The notes under the pieces are model-generated. The model was given only the letters and a program-made list of their open reading frames with translations. It had not been told where the DNA came from and searched no databases. A DNA stretch of 34,150 bases from NCBI GenBank assembly GCA_007117035.1, contig SKHG01000071.1:1-34150 (forward strand), given 5' to 3'. Both the position numbers and the translations under genes were made by a program. Positions 1-7,657 of this stretch are shown piece after piece. The stretch is from Candidatus Campbelliibacteriota bacterium. Lineage in GTDB: Bacteria > Patescibacteriota > Minisyncoccia > Phycocordibacterales > CSBR16-193. The stretch's first letter is position 1; the number at the start of each line of letters is the position of its first letter.

Positions 1-25
1 CTCAGTGCGTTGTGTCCGCTAGTAT
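1..25 (+). repeat. 3' end of a DGR variable repeat (VR/IMH), C-terminus of an off-window target gene (...SVRCVR*)
   Basis: ctcagtgcgttgtgtccgctagtat (1-25) is identical to 706-730 at the end of the template repeat; in the same frame both encode S-V-R-C-V-R-stop (tag at 20-22). Confidence 0.85.
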
Positions 26-56
26 TTCGGCGCTACTTTAAACTTTAATCCTTTTT

Positions 57-78
57 CCAAAACACGGTAGTGTTTTGG
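57..78 (+). promoter_or_regulatory. Hairpin downstream of VR, 9-bp perfect stem with GGTA loop (GRNA type), candidate DGR target-recognition hairpin/cruciform
   Basis: ccaaaacac-ggta-gtgttttgg; perfect stem 57-65/70-78. No equivalent hairpin follows the TR at 731 onward. Confidence 0.7.
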
Positions 79-100
79 TGTTGAAGAAAAAATTATCAAA

Positions 101-466
101 ATGGCAAAAAATTCTGAACTTAGAATATATAATTCAGCACTGTTTTTGCTAAAAGATATGTATGAGAGAATTCCAAAATTTAGCAAACAATACAAATATA
201 TATTGGGGGCGAGGATGATAGATTGCAATGTGGAATTAATCAAGGAAATTTCGGCCGCCAATCGGGCACGTCAAAAATCGATTAGATTAGAACATATTAA
301 TAAACTAATTAACATAACTGATGAAATGTTTGTCTATATAAGAATTGCCGAAGAATTAAAACAATTCAAATCAACTTCGGCATATCCGTATCTAATAGAG
401 AAATTAGCAGAAATTTCAAGGCAAGGAACGGGATGGAGAAAAATATATCTTCCCCAGAGTCGTTAA
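101..466 (+). CDS. avd: DGR accessory variability determinant (Avd-like, four-helix-bundle protein)
   Basis: 121-aa helical ORF between VR and TR; N-terminal pattern YNSALFLLKDMYERIPKFSKQYKYILGARM resembles Avd/S23-like helical bundles; position in a DGR cassette. Confidence 0.75.
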   Translation: MAKNSELRIYNSALFLLKDMYERIPKFSKQYKYILGARMIDCNVELIKEISAANRARQKSIRLEHINKLINITDEMFVYIRIAEELKQFKSTSAYPYLIEKLAEISRQGTGWRKIYLPQSR

Positions 467-577
467 TTTGCCTAATTAAAGAGTGTGGGAAAAGAAATAC
501 CACTATCTGCTCTCATGTAATATGTTTTATATTGTGTGAGGATAGCCGGTTATCAAGGAATAGTCAGATAGAATTAA

Positions 578-730
578 AATCGTTTCGCGAACAACACGAA
601 TTATTGGTCAGGTACTGAGAACAGTGCTACCAATGCGTGGAACGCGGAATGGAACGACAACAACGGCAACCTGAATACCAACAACAACGATAAGACTAAC
701 ACCAACTCAGTGCGTTGTGTCCGCTAGTAT
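578..730 (+). repeat. DGR template repeat (TR)
   Basis: In the VR frame 578-727 reads NRFANNTNYWSGTENSATNAWNAEWNDNNGNLNTNNNDKTNTNSVRCVR*, with 17 of 49 codons AAY (13 AAC). It ends in the 25-bp match to the VR end. The 5' boundary is uncertain (in-frame stop at 575-577). Confidence 0.85.
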
Positions 731-794
731 CTCTTTCCATCTCGTTTCTTGTTCTGAAGTTTTTGCTATCTCACCTCTGTTCCTAAATTATGAA

Positions 795-1880
795 ATGAAT
801 ACCATATTTACCTTTGAAAAACTATTCAGGGCCTATAAACAATGTCTAAAACACAAGAAAAATACTGCCAATGCTCTAAAATTTGAAATTGATAGGGAGA
901 AAAATTTGTCAAAATTGTTATATGAATTGCAAACTGGAAAATATAGAATTTCCCGACATATTTGTTTTGTTGTCACCCGTCCTGCTCCTCGTGAAATATT
1001 TGCCGCTGATTTCCGCGATAGAATAGTTCACCATCTCCTGTGCAATGAATTACAACAAATTTTTGAACGACAATTTTCTAATAATTCCTATGCCAACAGA
1101 AAAAATTTCGGTACCCATAAAGCCGTTAAAAAATTACAGTGGAATGTGTCCAGAGGAGGTGTTGATGGAAAAACGCTGTATTACCTAAAGATGGATATCA
1201 AGAATTTTTTTAGGAGTATTGATAAAAACATTTTATGGCGATTGGTTAAAAACAAAATTGAGATAGAGGACAGATCAATGTCGTGGAAAAATGAAGTATC
1301 GTGGCTTGCCCGAATGATAATTTTTCACAATCCAACCGACAATTATATTTTCAAAGGCAAAATTGCCACTAAAAAATTAATTCCGACCGAAAAATCCCTT
1401 CTATATGGCGACCGCTCAAAAGGGTTGCCCATCGGCAATTTAACAAGTCAATTTTTTGCCAATGTATACATGAACGAATTAGATTGGTTTGTGTTGAATA
1501 ATCTATGGACTGATAGATATTTTCGTTATGTAGATGACTTTATTTTATTAGATGAAAATAAAGAGAAAATTAAATTATGCGCCAAACAAATTTCTGTTTT
1601 CTGCCATAATTCCTTGAGTCTAAAAATATGCCCCACCAAAACAGTTTTGCGTGATGTTTGCCAAGGTGTTGATTTTCTTGGTTATTTCGTCAAACCAACC
1701 CATACCATAATTCGCCAAAAAGTTATAAAAAGATTTAAAATAAAATTCTCAAAAATTATAGATTCCGAAACTGGTTTTGTTGACACTAGAAATTTACCTA
1801 CAATTAAATCTTATTTCGGACATTTTTCGCATGCGAGCAGTTATAATTTGTGCTTGAAGTATGGGCTTATATTGGATTGA
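795..1880 (+). CDS. DGR reverse transcriptase (retron/group II-like RT family)
   Basis: RT motifs RYVDDFILL (catalytic YVDD) and GLPIGNLTSQFFANVYMNELD (DGR-like IGNLTSQ), also DIKNFFRSIDK. The likely start is ATG 795 (MNTIFTFEKLF); the track start at 717 is a GTG inside the TR. Confidence 0.92.
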   Translation: MNTIFTFEKLFRAYKQCLKHKKNTANALKFEIDREKNLSKLLYELQTGKYRISRHICFVVTRPAPREIFAADFRDRIVHHLLCNELQQIFERQFSNNSYANRKNFGTHKAVKKLQWNVSRGGVDGKTLYYLKMDIKNFFRSIDKNILWRLVKNKIEIEDRSMSWKNEVSWLARMIIFHNPTDNYIFKGKIATKKLIPTEKSLLYGDRSKGLPIGNLTSQFFANVYMNELDWFVLNNLWTDRYFRYVDDFILLDENKEKIKLCAKQISVFCHNSLSLKICPTKTVLRDVCQGVDFLGYFVKPTHTIIRQKVIKRFKIKFSKIIDSETGFVDTRNLPTIKSYFGHFSHASSYNLCLKYGLILD

Positions 1881-1897
1881 TACCGGATTTGGAAAAT

Positions 1898-1926
1898 TTG
1901 CCCATTTTCCACACACAATGTATATT
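1898..1926 (+). promoter_or_regulatory. Predicted promoter of uvrB (TTGCCC-17-TATATT), start codon 6 nt after the -10
   Basis: ttgccc 1898-1903, 17-nt spacer, tatatt 1921-1926, GTG at 1933. Confidence 0.6.
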
Positions 1927-1932
1927 GCTTAG

Positions 1933-3960
1933 GTGAATAAATTCAATCTAAAATCTGAATATGCACCTGCAGGGGATCAACCTAAAGCTATTAAATCACT
2001 AACAAATGGCATAAATAATGGCTTAAAACACCAAACTCTTTTGGGTGTAACTGGTTCAGGAAAAACTTTTACTGTTGCAAATATTATCCAAGAAGTTCAA
2101 AAACCAACTCTTGTAATTGCTCATAATAAAACCTTAGCTGCACAGCTGGCTCAGGAGTATCAGGAATTTTTTCCAGAAAATGCTGTTCATTATTTCGTTT
2201 CATATTACGACTATTATCAGCCTGAAGCATATATGCCAGTTAGTGATACTTATATTGAAAAAGAAGCTCAGATAAATAAAGAAATAGAGCGTTTGCGTCA
2301 CGCTTCAACCCAAGCATTACTTACCAGAAAGGATTGCATAATTGTAGCTTCAGTATCCTGTATCTATGGTTTAGGTAGTCCAATTGAATATGAAAAGGTA
2401 AATCTTAAGGTAGAGAAATTCGGTAACCTTGGTCGGAAAGAGCTACTCACTCGCCTAATAGATATATATTTTGAAAGAACTAACGCTGATCTTTCTCCTG
2501 GTAAATTTAGGATGATTGGTAACACTCTTGAAGTTATGCCAGTTAACGAAAAGAAAATATACCGAGTTATTCTTTCAGAGCAGACAGTTTCTAGGATTGA
2601 TACCGTTGATCCAATTTCGCGTGAGTTTATTGATGAGGATTTGAATAGTTTTTTCTTGTTTCCAGCCAGACATTTTGTGACACCCAAAGAAGAGGTGAAA
2701 AGAGTAACGTCTGATATTGAAAAAGAATTAAAGATTCGCTTAAAAGAATTAGAAAAATCAGGTAAAATTTTGGAGGCCGAAAGATTAAGGCGTCGAACCA
2801 AATATGACCTTGCTATGATCAGAGAGGTTGGTTACTGTAACGGGATTGAAAATTATTCCAGGCATTTTTCGGGTCGAAGTGAAGGGGAGGCTCCAGACAC
2901 ATTACTATCATATTTTCCGCACAAAAAAGATGGAACTCCAGATTTTTTAACAGTAATTGATGAGTCGCATGTTACCGTGTCTCAGATTGGTGGAATGTAT
3001 GCTGGTGATCGTTCACGAAAAGAAACGTTGGTTGAGCATGGTTTTCGTTTACCATCTGCTAAAGACAACAGACCATTAAAATTTGATGAATTTGAAAAAA
3101 GAGTTGGTCAAAGAGTTTATACTTCTGCTACACCAGGAAAGTATGAATACGAAAAAAGTGAAAAAATTGTAGAACAGATAATCCGACCGACAGGTTTGGT
3201 TGATCCAAAGATTAAAATAAAAGGAATTTTTGAGAAAGGAAAATACCCTGGACAGATTAAGGATTTAATTTTAGAGACTGAAAAAGCGATCAGTAAAGGT
3301 GGTAGGGTTTTGGTTACAACCTTAACTAAAAAAATGGCTGAAGACCTTTCGTTGTACCTAAAAGAAAGGTCGATTGAAAGTCGTTATTTGCACAGCGATA
3401 TTAAAACAATTGATCGAATCGAAACACTAACTGCATTCCGTCGTGGTGAATTTGATTGCTTGGTTGGAGTCAATCTGTTGCGTGAAGGTTTGGATTTACC
3501 AGAAGTAACACTGATTGGTATATTAGACGCTGACAAAGAAGGTTTCTTACGTTCTGAGACTTCTTTAATTCAGACGATTGGTCGAGCTGCAAGAAATGTC
3601 AAAGGTCGAGTTATTCTGTATGCCGAGAAGGAGACTAACTCAATGAAAAAAGCGATTGATGAGACTAATCGTCGCCGTGCTGTTCAAATAGAATATAATA
3701 AAAAAAATGGAATCACTCCCAAGACAATCAAGAAAGAAATTCACGATATAACAGAAAGATTAGATCGTGAATCAGAAAAAAGAGGTAGTTTTTTGGCAGA
3801 GTTAGATTCCGCGGTTAGTGGTAAAAAAATCAAAGACCTTATTAAATTGAAGGAACGTCAGATGAATGATGCAGTCAAAGTTCTTGATTTTGAGACGGCC
3901 TCAATTTTGCGAGACGAACTTAAGGAGTTGTTTAGGCTTAGTTCCAAGGATAGAAGTTGA
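1933..3960 (+). CDS. uvrB: Excinuclease ABC subunit B
   Basis: 675 aa; GVTGSGKTFTVANII, YYDYYQPEAYMP, TSATPGKYE, QTIGRAARN, C-terminal UVR motif LKERQMNDAVKVLDFETASILRDEL; GTG start. Confidence 0.98.
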   Translation: MNKFNLKSEYAPAGDQPKAIKSLTNGINNGLKHQTLLGVTGSGKTFTVANIIQEVQKPTLVIAHNKTLAAQLAQEYQEFFPENAVHYFVSYYDYYQPEAYMPVSDTYIEKEAQINKEIERLRHASTQALLTRKDCIIVASVSCIYGLGSPIEYEKVNLKVEKFGNLGRKELLTRLIDIYFERTNADLSPGKFRMIGNTLEVMPVNEKKIYRVILSEQTVSRIDTVDPISREFIDEDLNSFFLFPARHFVTPKEEVKRVTSDIEKELKIRLKELEKSGKILEAERLRRRTKYDLAMIREVGYCNGIENYSRHFSGRSEGEAPDTLLSYFPHKKDGTPDFLTVIDESHVTVSQIGGMYAGDRSRKETLVEHGFRLPSAKDNRPLKFDEFEKRVGQRVYTSATPGKYEYEKSEKIVEQIIRPTGLVDPKIKIKGIFEKGKYPGQIKDLILETEKAISKGGRVLVTTLTKKMAEDLSLYLKERSIESRYLHSDIKTIDRIETLTAFRRGEFDCLVGVNLLREGLDLPEVTLIGILDADKEGFLRSETSLIQTIGRAARNVKGRVILYAEKETNSMKKAIDETNRRRAVQIEYNKKNGITPKTIKKEIHDITERLDRESEKRGSFLAELDSAVSGKKIKDLIKLKERQMNDAVKVLDFETASILRDELKELFRLSSKDRS

Positions 3961-3975
3961 TTGTGTATAACTTAT

Positions 3976-4005
3976 TTGCCCTATGTGATGTAAAAAAGAT
4001 ATACT
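3976..4005 (+). promoter_or_regulatory. Predicted promoter (TTGCCC-18-TATACT)
   Basis: ttgccc 3976-3981 and tatact 4000-4005 upstream of the receiver gene at 4034. Confidence 0.45.
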
Positions 4006-4033
4006 GTATGGGTATCAGTAATTTCATACTATT

Positions 4034-4465
4034 ATGGACGAATTAAGTAAAGATGAAAAGAATATTGTTCCTAGCGATCTTTCAGGTGTTAAAATAATGT
4101 GGGTAGAGGACGATACAGCACTTAACACTATAATGGAGAAGTGGTTGTCCCAATATGACGCTACTTTAACACACACCACTCATGGTGAAAAAGCTTTGGA
4201 AATGCTTCGACAAAACAAACCCGATATTTTACTACTAGACATTCTCTTGCCTGATATTAATGGTTTTGAGGTATTGAAAGAGATGAAAGCTGACGAAAAC
4301 CTAAAAGATATACCAGTAATACTATTTTCTAATCTAAATCATCAAGAAGATATGGATCAAGGATACAAGTTGGGCGCTGTAAGATTCATGGTTAAGTCGA
4401 CTGTATTCCTTGAAGGTTTGGCTGATGAGATAAAGAAGGTTTTGGAAGAACATAAGAGCGCCTAG
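4034..4465 (+). CDS. Single-domain response regulator (CheY-like receiver)
   Basis: WVEDDTALN, LLLDILLPDINGFEVL, VILFSNLNHQEDMDQGYKLGAVRFMVKS; no output domain. Confidence 0.92.
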   Translation: MDELSKDEKNIVPSDLSGVKIMWVEDDTALNTIMEKWLSQYDATLTHTTHGEKALEMLRQNKPDILLLDILLPDINGFEVLKEMKADENLKDIPVILFSNLNHQEDMDQGYKLGAVRFMVKSTVFLEGLADEIKKVLEEHKSA

Positions 4466-4473
4466 TTAATTTT

Positions 4474-5649
4474 ATGTCTGTTGTAATATTATCTGGTTTT
4501 GCAAAAGGAAAAAATGCGCACGATTCAGGTTCTAAAGCGTGCAAGGAAGCTCTCCATAATCAAAACACTGAAAACATCAGTGCTGTAATGGTGTTTGCAC
4601 CAGAATGTTTTAGTCTCTCGGAGGTTTGTGAGGGTGTGCGTTCGGAACTGTCTGGGATAGAGGTTGGTTCAATGATTGGTGTTACAAACACTGCTGAGAT
4701 TGTTAAAAATTCGGGTAGTTCAGAAGATAAGGTCTTGGTGGTGTTTTTTTCGTCTAAGGATTTAAAATTTTCTTCCTATCATCAACCTGTTGAATCTTTG
4801 TCTGCAGAAGCAGGTCAAAAGTGGAGTAAGGGTTTTGTTGATAAGATGACTTTAAAACCTAGTGTAATGTTTTTGTTTTCTGTTGATAATCTTGGAGTAC
4901 CTGAGTTTTTTATAGACTCTTTATCAGAGAATTTACCCGAGGCTGAATTTATAGGGGGATCCATTCCTCGCAAGGAAGATGGAAATTTTGTTCAGTTTGT
5001 TGATTGGGAAGGTTGTTCTGACGGTGTTCTAGCTTTAGCTGTTTATGGAGATATTAGTACACAGTCTGGAGTTACATCTGATTGGGTACCGATTGGTAAA
5101 AATTATAAAGTAACTCGCTCAAACGAGGAAGTTGTTTTTTCTATCGAAAATCAACCCGCAGTAAACTTTTACAAGGACTATTTTGGAGATTCTATTAACC
5201 AAGATATTGGAAAAAATATTCAGGATTTTACTGTTATGTATCCATTACAAGTAATGCGTGGATTAGAACAAAGTGAAAAAGTGATCCGTAGACCGGTTAC
5301 GGTCAACTACGATGGTTCTGTAAGTTTTGACGGTTCTGTGCCGAATGATTCTGAGATTCAGATAATGATAAAAGATAGCGAAAAAAATTTAACAGAGACT
5401 GAAAAATTATTTTCATCAGTTTCTAAAAATTATTTTGAAGCACCATTTGTTTTTGTTATTAACGATGTGTCCAATAAGGTGTATAATGGAACAATTCTAA
5501 ATTCTATGGTCAGTAAGTTTGCTGGCTCTACAACCGTTTTTGGGATATCTTCAAAATATCAATATTTAAAAAGTAGAGAAGGTAACATAAGTAATAAACC
5601 TAAATCATCTTTTTATACAGGTAGTTTAGCTGTTTGTGCTTTTAAATAA
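4474..5649 (+). CDS. FIST N/C domain sensory protein
   Basis: 391 aa with FIST-like layout: N-terminal VVILSGFAKGKNAHDSG..., middle EFIGGSIPRKEDGNFVQF, C-terminal AGSTTVFGISSKYQYLKSREGN...FYTGSLAVCAFK. Confidence 0.75.
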   Translation: MSVVILSGFAKGKNAHDSGSKACKEALHNQNTENISAVMVFAPECFSLSEVCEGVRSELSGIEVGSMIGVTNTAEIVKNSGSSEDKVLVVFFSSKDLKFSSYHQPVESLSAEAGQKWSKGFVDKMTLKPSVMFLFSVDNLGVPEFFIDSLSENLPEAEFIGGSIPRKEDGNFVQFVDWEGCSDGVLALAVYGDISTQSGVTSDWVPIGKNYKVTRSNEEVVFSIENQPAVNFYKDYFGDSINQDIGKNIQDFTVMYPLQVMRGLEQSEKVIRRPVTVNYDGSVSFDGSVPNDSEIQIMIKDSEKNLTETEKLFSSVSKNYFEAPFVFVINDVSNKVYNGTILNSMVSKFAGSTTVFGISSKYQYLKSREGNISNKPKSSFYTGSLAVCAFK

Positions 5650-5656
5650 TTAAAAT

Positions 5657-6664
5657 ATGAAAAAAAATCACGAAAAAAATTCACCAACATTTCAAATTAT
5701 TTTATCATTCCTGTCTCTGTATATAGCAATTATGCTTGCTTTGTTTCCAACTGAGATTGTTAATGATATTTGGGTACAATGGTCATTGATAACTGTTTTG
5801 TTTTTGATTGTGTTCATGTTTCAATTTTATGTTTTAAACGAGAAAGTTAAAAGTGAAAGAGAGTATAACAAAAAACTTGAAAAAGTGGTTAAAGAACAGG
5901 AAGAAAGCGCCAAACTTTTAATCAGAAGGGATACTGAGTTAACACAGGCTAACATAAGATTAAAGGAGTTGGACAAAACTAAATCAGAGTTTGTTTCAGT
6001 AGCTGCTCATCAGCTACGAACACCATTAGTTGGTGTTAAATGGGGGCTTGATTCTGTGTTAGATAATGAATCAGACCACCTGACTGATAAACAAAAAAAG
6101 ATATTAGAAAATATAAAAAAAAGTAACGACATAATGATTAGGTTAGTTGCTGATCTTTTGAAATCTGAAAGTATGGAAATAGGGGCGCAGAAAATGCGCA
6201 GGGATCAGGTTGATGTGAAAAATTTAGTTGAAGACGCTGTTTCATACTTAGTTGGTAGAGCAAAAGAAAAGAATATAAATATTTCAGTCGAGAATATTAG
6301 TCTACCAGATATTTTTATAGATCCAGAAAGAATACGCGAAGTTTTTCAAAACCTATTAGAAAACTCGATAAACTATACCCCAGAAGGTGGGGAGGTTCTT
6401 GTTGGTTTTGAAAGAAACGAAGACTCTGTCACTATAAAAATAACAGATACTGGCATAGGTATACCAGAAGACAGACACAATGAAGTCTTTAGTAAATTTT
6501 TCAGAAGTGATGGAGCAATAAAAATGGAAACCCAAGGTACTGGTTTAGGTTTATTCGTATCAAAAGGTATTGTTGAAAAGCACAACGGAAAGATTTGGTT
6601 CGAGAGTACTAAAGGGCTCGGTACTAAATTTTATGTTCAGTTACCAATTGAAGTCGCTAAATAA
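5657..6664 (+). CDS. Membrane sensor histidine kinase (two TM, HisKA + HATPase_c)
   Basis: FVSVAAHQLRTPL (H-box), QNLLENSINYTPEGG (N-box), ITDTGIGIPEDR, GTGLGLFVSKGIVEKHNGKIWFES. Confidence 0.93.
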   Translation: MKKNHEKNSPTFQIILSFLSLYIAIMLALFPTEIVNDIWVQWSLITVLFLIVFMFQFYVLNEKVKSEREYNKKLEKVVKEQEESAKLLIRRDTELTQANIRLKELDKTKSEFVSVAAHQLRTPLVGVKWGLDSVLDNESDHLTDKQKKILENIKKSNDIMIRLVADLLKSESMEIGAQKMRRDQVDVKNLVEDAVSYLVGRAKEKNINISVENISLPDIFIDPERIREVFQNLLENSINYTPEGGEVLVGFERNEDSVTIKITDTGIGIPEDRHNEVFSKFFRSDGAIKMETQGTGLGLFVSKGIVEKHNGKIWFESTKGLGTKFYVQLPIEVAK

Positions 6665-6673
6665 TAAATTTAT

Positions 6674-7111
6674 ATGACTGATGAAGAAAAAAAACTGAGC
6701 GAAGATAACAAAACTAATTCCAATCAGTATAGTTCTAAGCAAATACTACTCGTAGAAGATGATGATTTCTTGGGTGAACTTTTAGAAAAAAAACTTTCTA
6801 ATTCTAATCTTATGGTATCTAGAGTTAAGAGTGGAGGTGAGGCTTTTTCATTCCTCAAGAATAATCAGGCAAGTTTAATTGTTCTAGATATAGTTTTACC
6901 TCAAATGGATGGTTATGAAATATTGAGTAAATTAAAATCTGATGAGGATATCAAGGATATCCCGGTAATATTTTTGTCCAATCTAGGCCAAAGATATAAC
7001 ATTGAAAAAGGTGAGTCCTTAGGCGCTGAGGAGTTTTTGGTAAAATCAGAAGTTTCACTTGATGAAATTGTTTTAAAAATAAAGAAGGTTTTAGATAAAT
7101 TTAGTTTATAA
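6674..7111 (+). CDS. Single-domain response regulator receiver
   Basis: LLVEDDDFLG, IVLDIVLPQMDGYEIL, VIFLSNLGQ...LGAEEFLVKS. Confidence 0.9.
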   Translation: MTDEEKKLSEDNKTNSNQYSSKQILLVEDDDFLGELLEKKLSNSNLMVSRVKSGGEAFSFLKNNQASLIVLDIVLPQMDGYEILSKLKSDEDIKDIPVIFLSNLGQRYNIEKGESLGAEEFLVKSEVSLDEIVLKIKKVLDKFSL

Positions 7112-7129
7112 GTATAAGATTTTATTAAC

Positions 7130-7158
7130 TTGGCACAAAGACAGATGTAGTATATTAT
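7130..7158 (+). promoter_or_regulatory. Predicted promoter TTGGCA-17-TATTAT, ATG 6 nt downstream
   Basis: ttggca 7130-7135, 17-nt spacer, tattat 7153-7158, ATG 7165. Confidence 0.65.
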
Positions 7159-7164
7159 ATAAAT

Positions 7165-7566
7165 ATGGATACAGAAGAAAAAAATACTAAAGGTGAGGTT
7201 AAAATTTTGTGGGTAGAAGACGATAGTTTTTTGGGTAGTTTGATTGCAAAAAAGCTTTCTGGTAATGGTTATGATGTAACTTATGTTGCTACTGGTGAGG
7301 ATGCTCTTGAGCATGTAAAAAACAATAAACCAAATTTAGTTTTGTCTGATATTATGTTACCTGGTATAGATGGATTTGAAATTTTAAAGACTCTAAAATC
7401 AAATGATGAGACTAAGGATATTCCTGTTATACTTTTTTCTAATCTAAACCAAGAAGATGACATGAAAAAAGGTAAGGATCTCGGGGCAGAGTTTTTTCTC
7501 GTTAAATCTAATGTCGTTCCAGATCAGATAGTTAGTAAAATCCAGGAACTTTTGTCTTCTAGGTAA
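7165..7566 (+). CDS. Single-domain response regulator receiver
   Basis: ILWVEDDSFLGSL, LVLSDIMLPGIDGFEIL, VILFSNLNQEDDMKKGKDLGAEFFLVKS. Confidence 0.92.
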   Translation: MDTEEKNTKGEVKILWVEDDSFLGSLIAKKLSGNGYDVTYVATGEDALEHVKNNKPNLVLSDIMLPGIDGFEILKTLKSNDETKDIPVILFSNLNQEDDMKKGKDLGAEFFLVKSNVVPDQIVSKIQELLSSR

Positions 7567-7619
7567 TTAAAATTACTAATCTTGATTCCACGAATCATTT
7601 TAGTCGGTTAATTCCGATT

Positions 7620-7645
7620 ATTAAGTGTTTCTACGCTTAATTTTT
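7620..7645 (+). terminator. Rho-independent terminator-like hairpin abutting the uvrA -10 box
   Basis: attaagtg-tttcta-cgcttaat (8-bp stem, one G-U) followed by a T run (7641-7645); uvrA tataat begins at 7647. Confidence 0.5.
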
Positions 7646-7646
7646 G

Positions 7647-7652
7647 TATAAT
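7647..7652 (+). promoter_or_regulatory. uvrA -10 box (TATAAT), ATG 5 nt downstream
   Basis: tataat 7647-7652 and ATG 7658. Confidence 0.6.
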
Positions 7653-7657
7653 ATATT

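Noticed and set aside
19-261. 80-aa minus-strand ORF
   Set aside because: Antisense to avd and the VR hairpin; hydrophobic by reverse translation of AT-rich DNA only.
433-618. 61-aa ORF
   Set aside because: Overlaps the avd 3' end and the template repeat; no family resemblance; likely spurious.
717-794. N-terminal extension MSASISFHLVSC... of the RT ORF in the track
   Set aside because: Starts at a GTG inside the template repeat/IMH; ATG 795 begins the RT-like sequence.
2364-2801. 145-aa minus-strand ORF antisense to uvrB
   Set aside because: Shadow ORF of a well-supported gene.
6913-7314. 133-aa minus-strand ORF
   Set aside because: Antisense to two receiver genes; no own promoter or SD seen.
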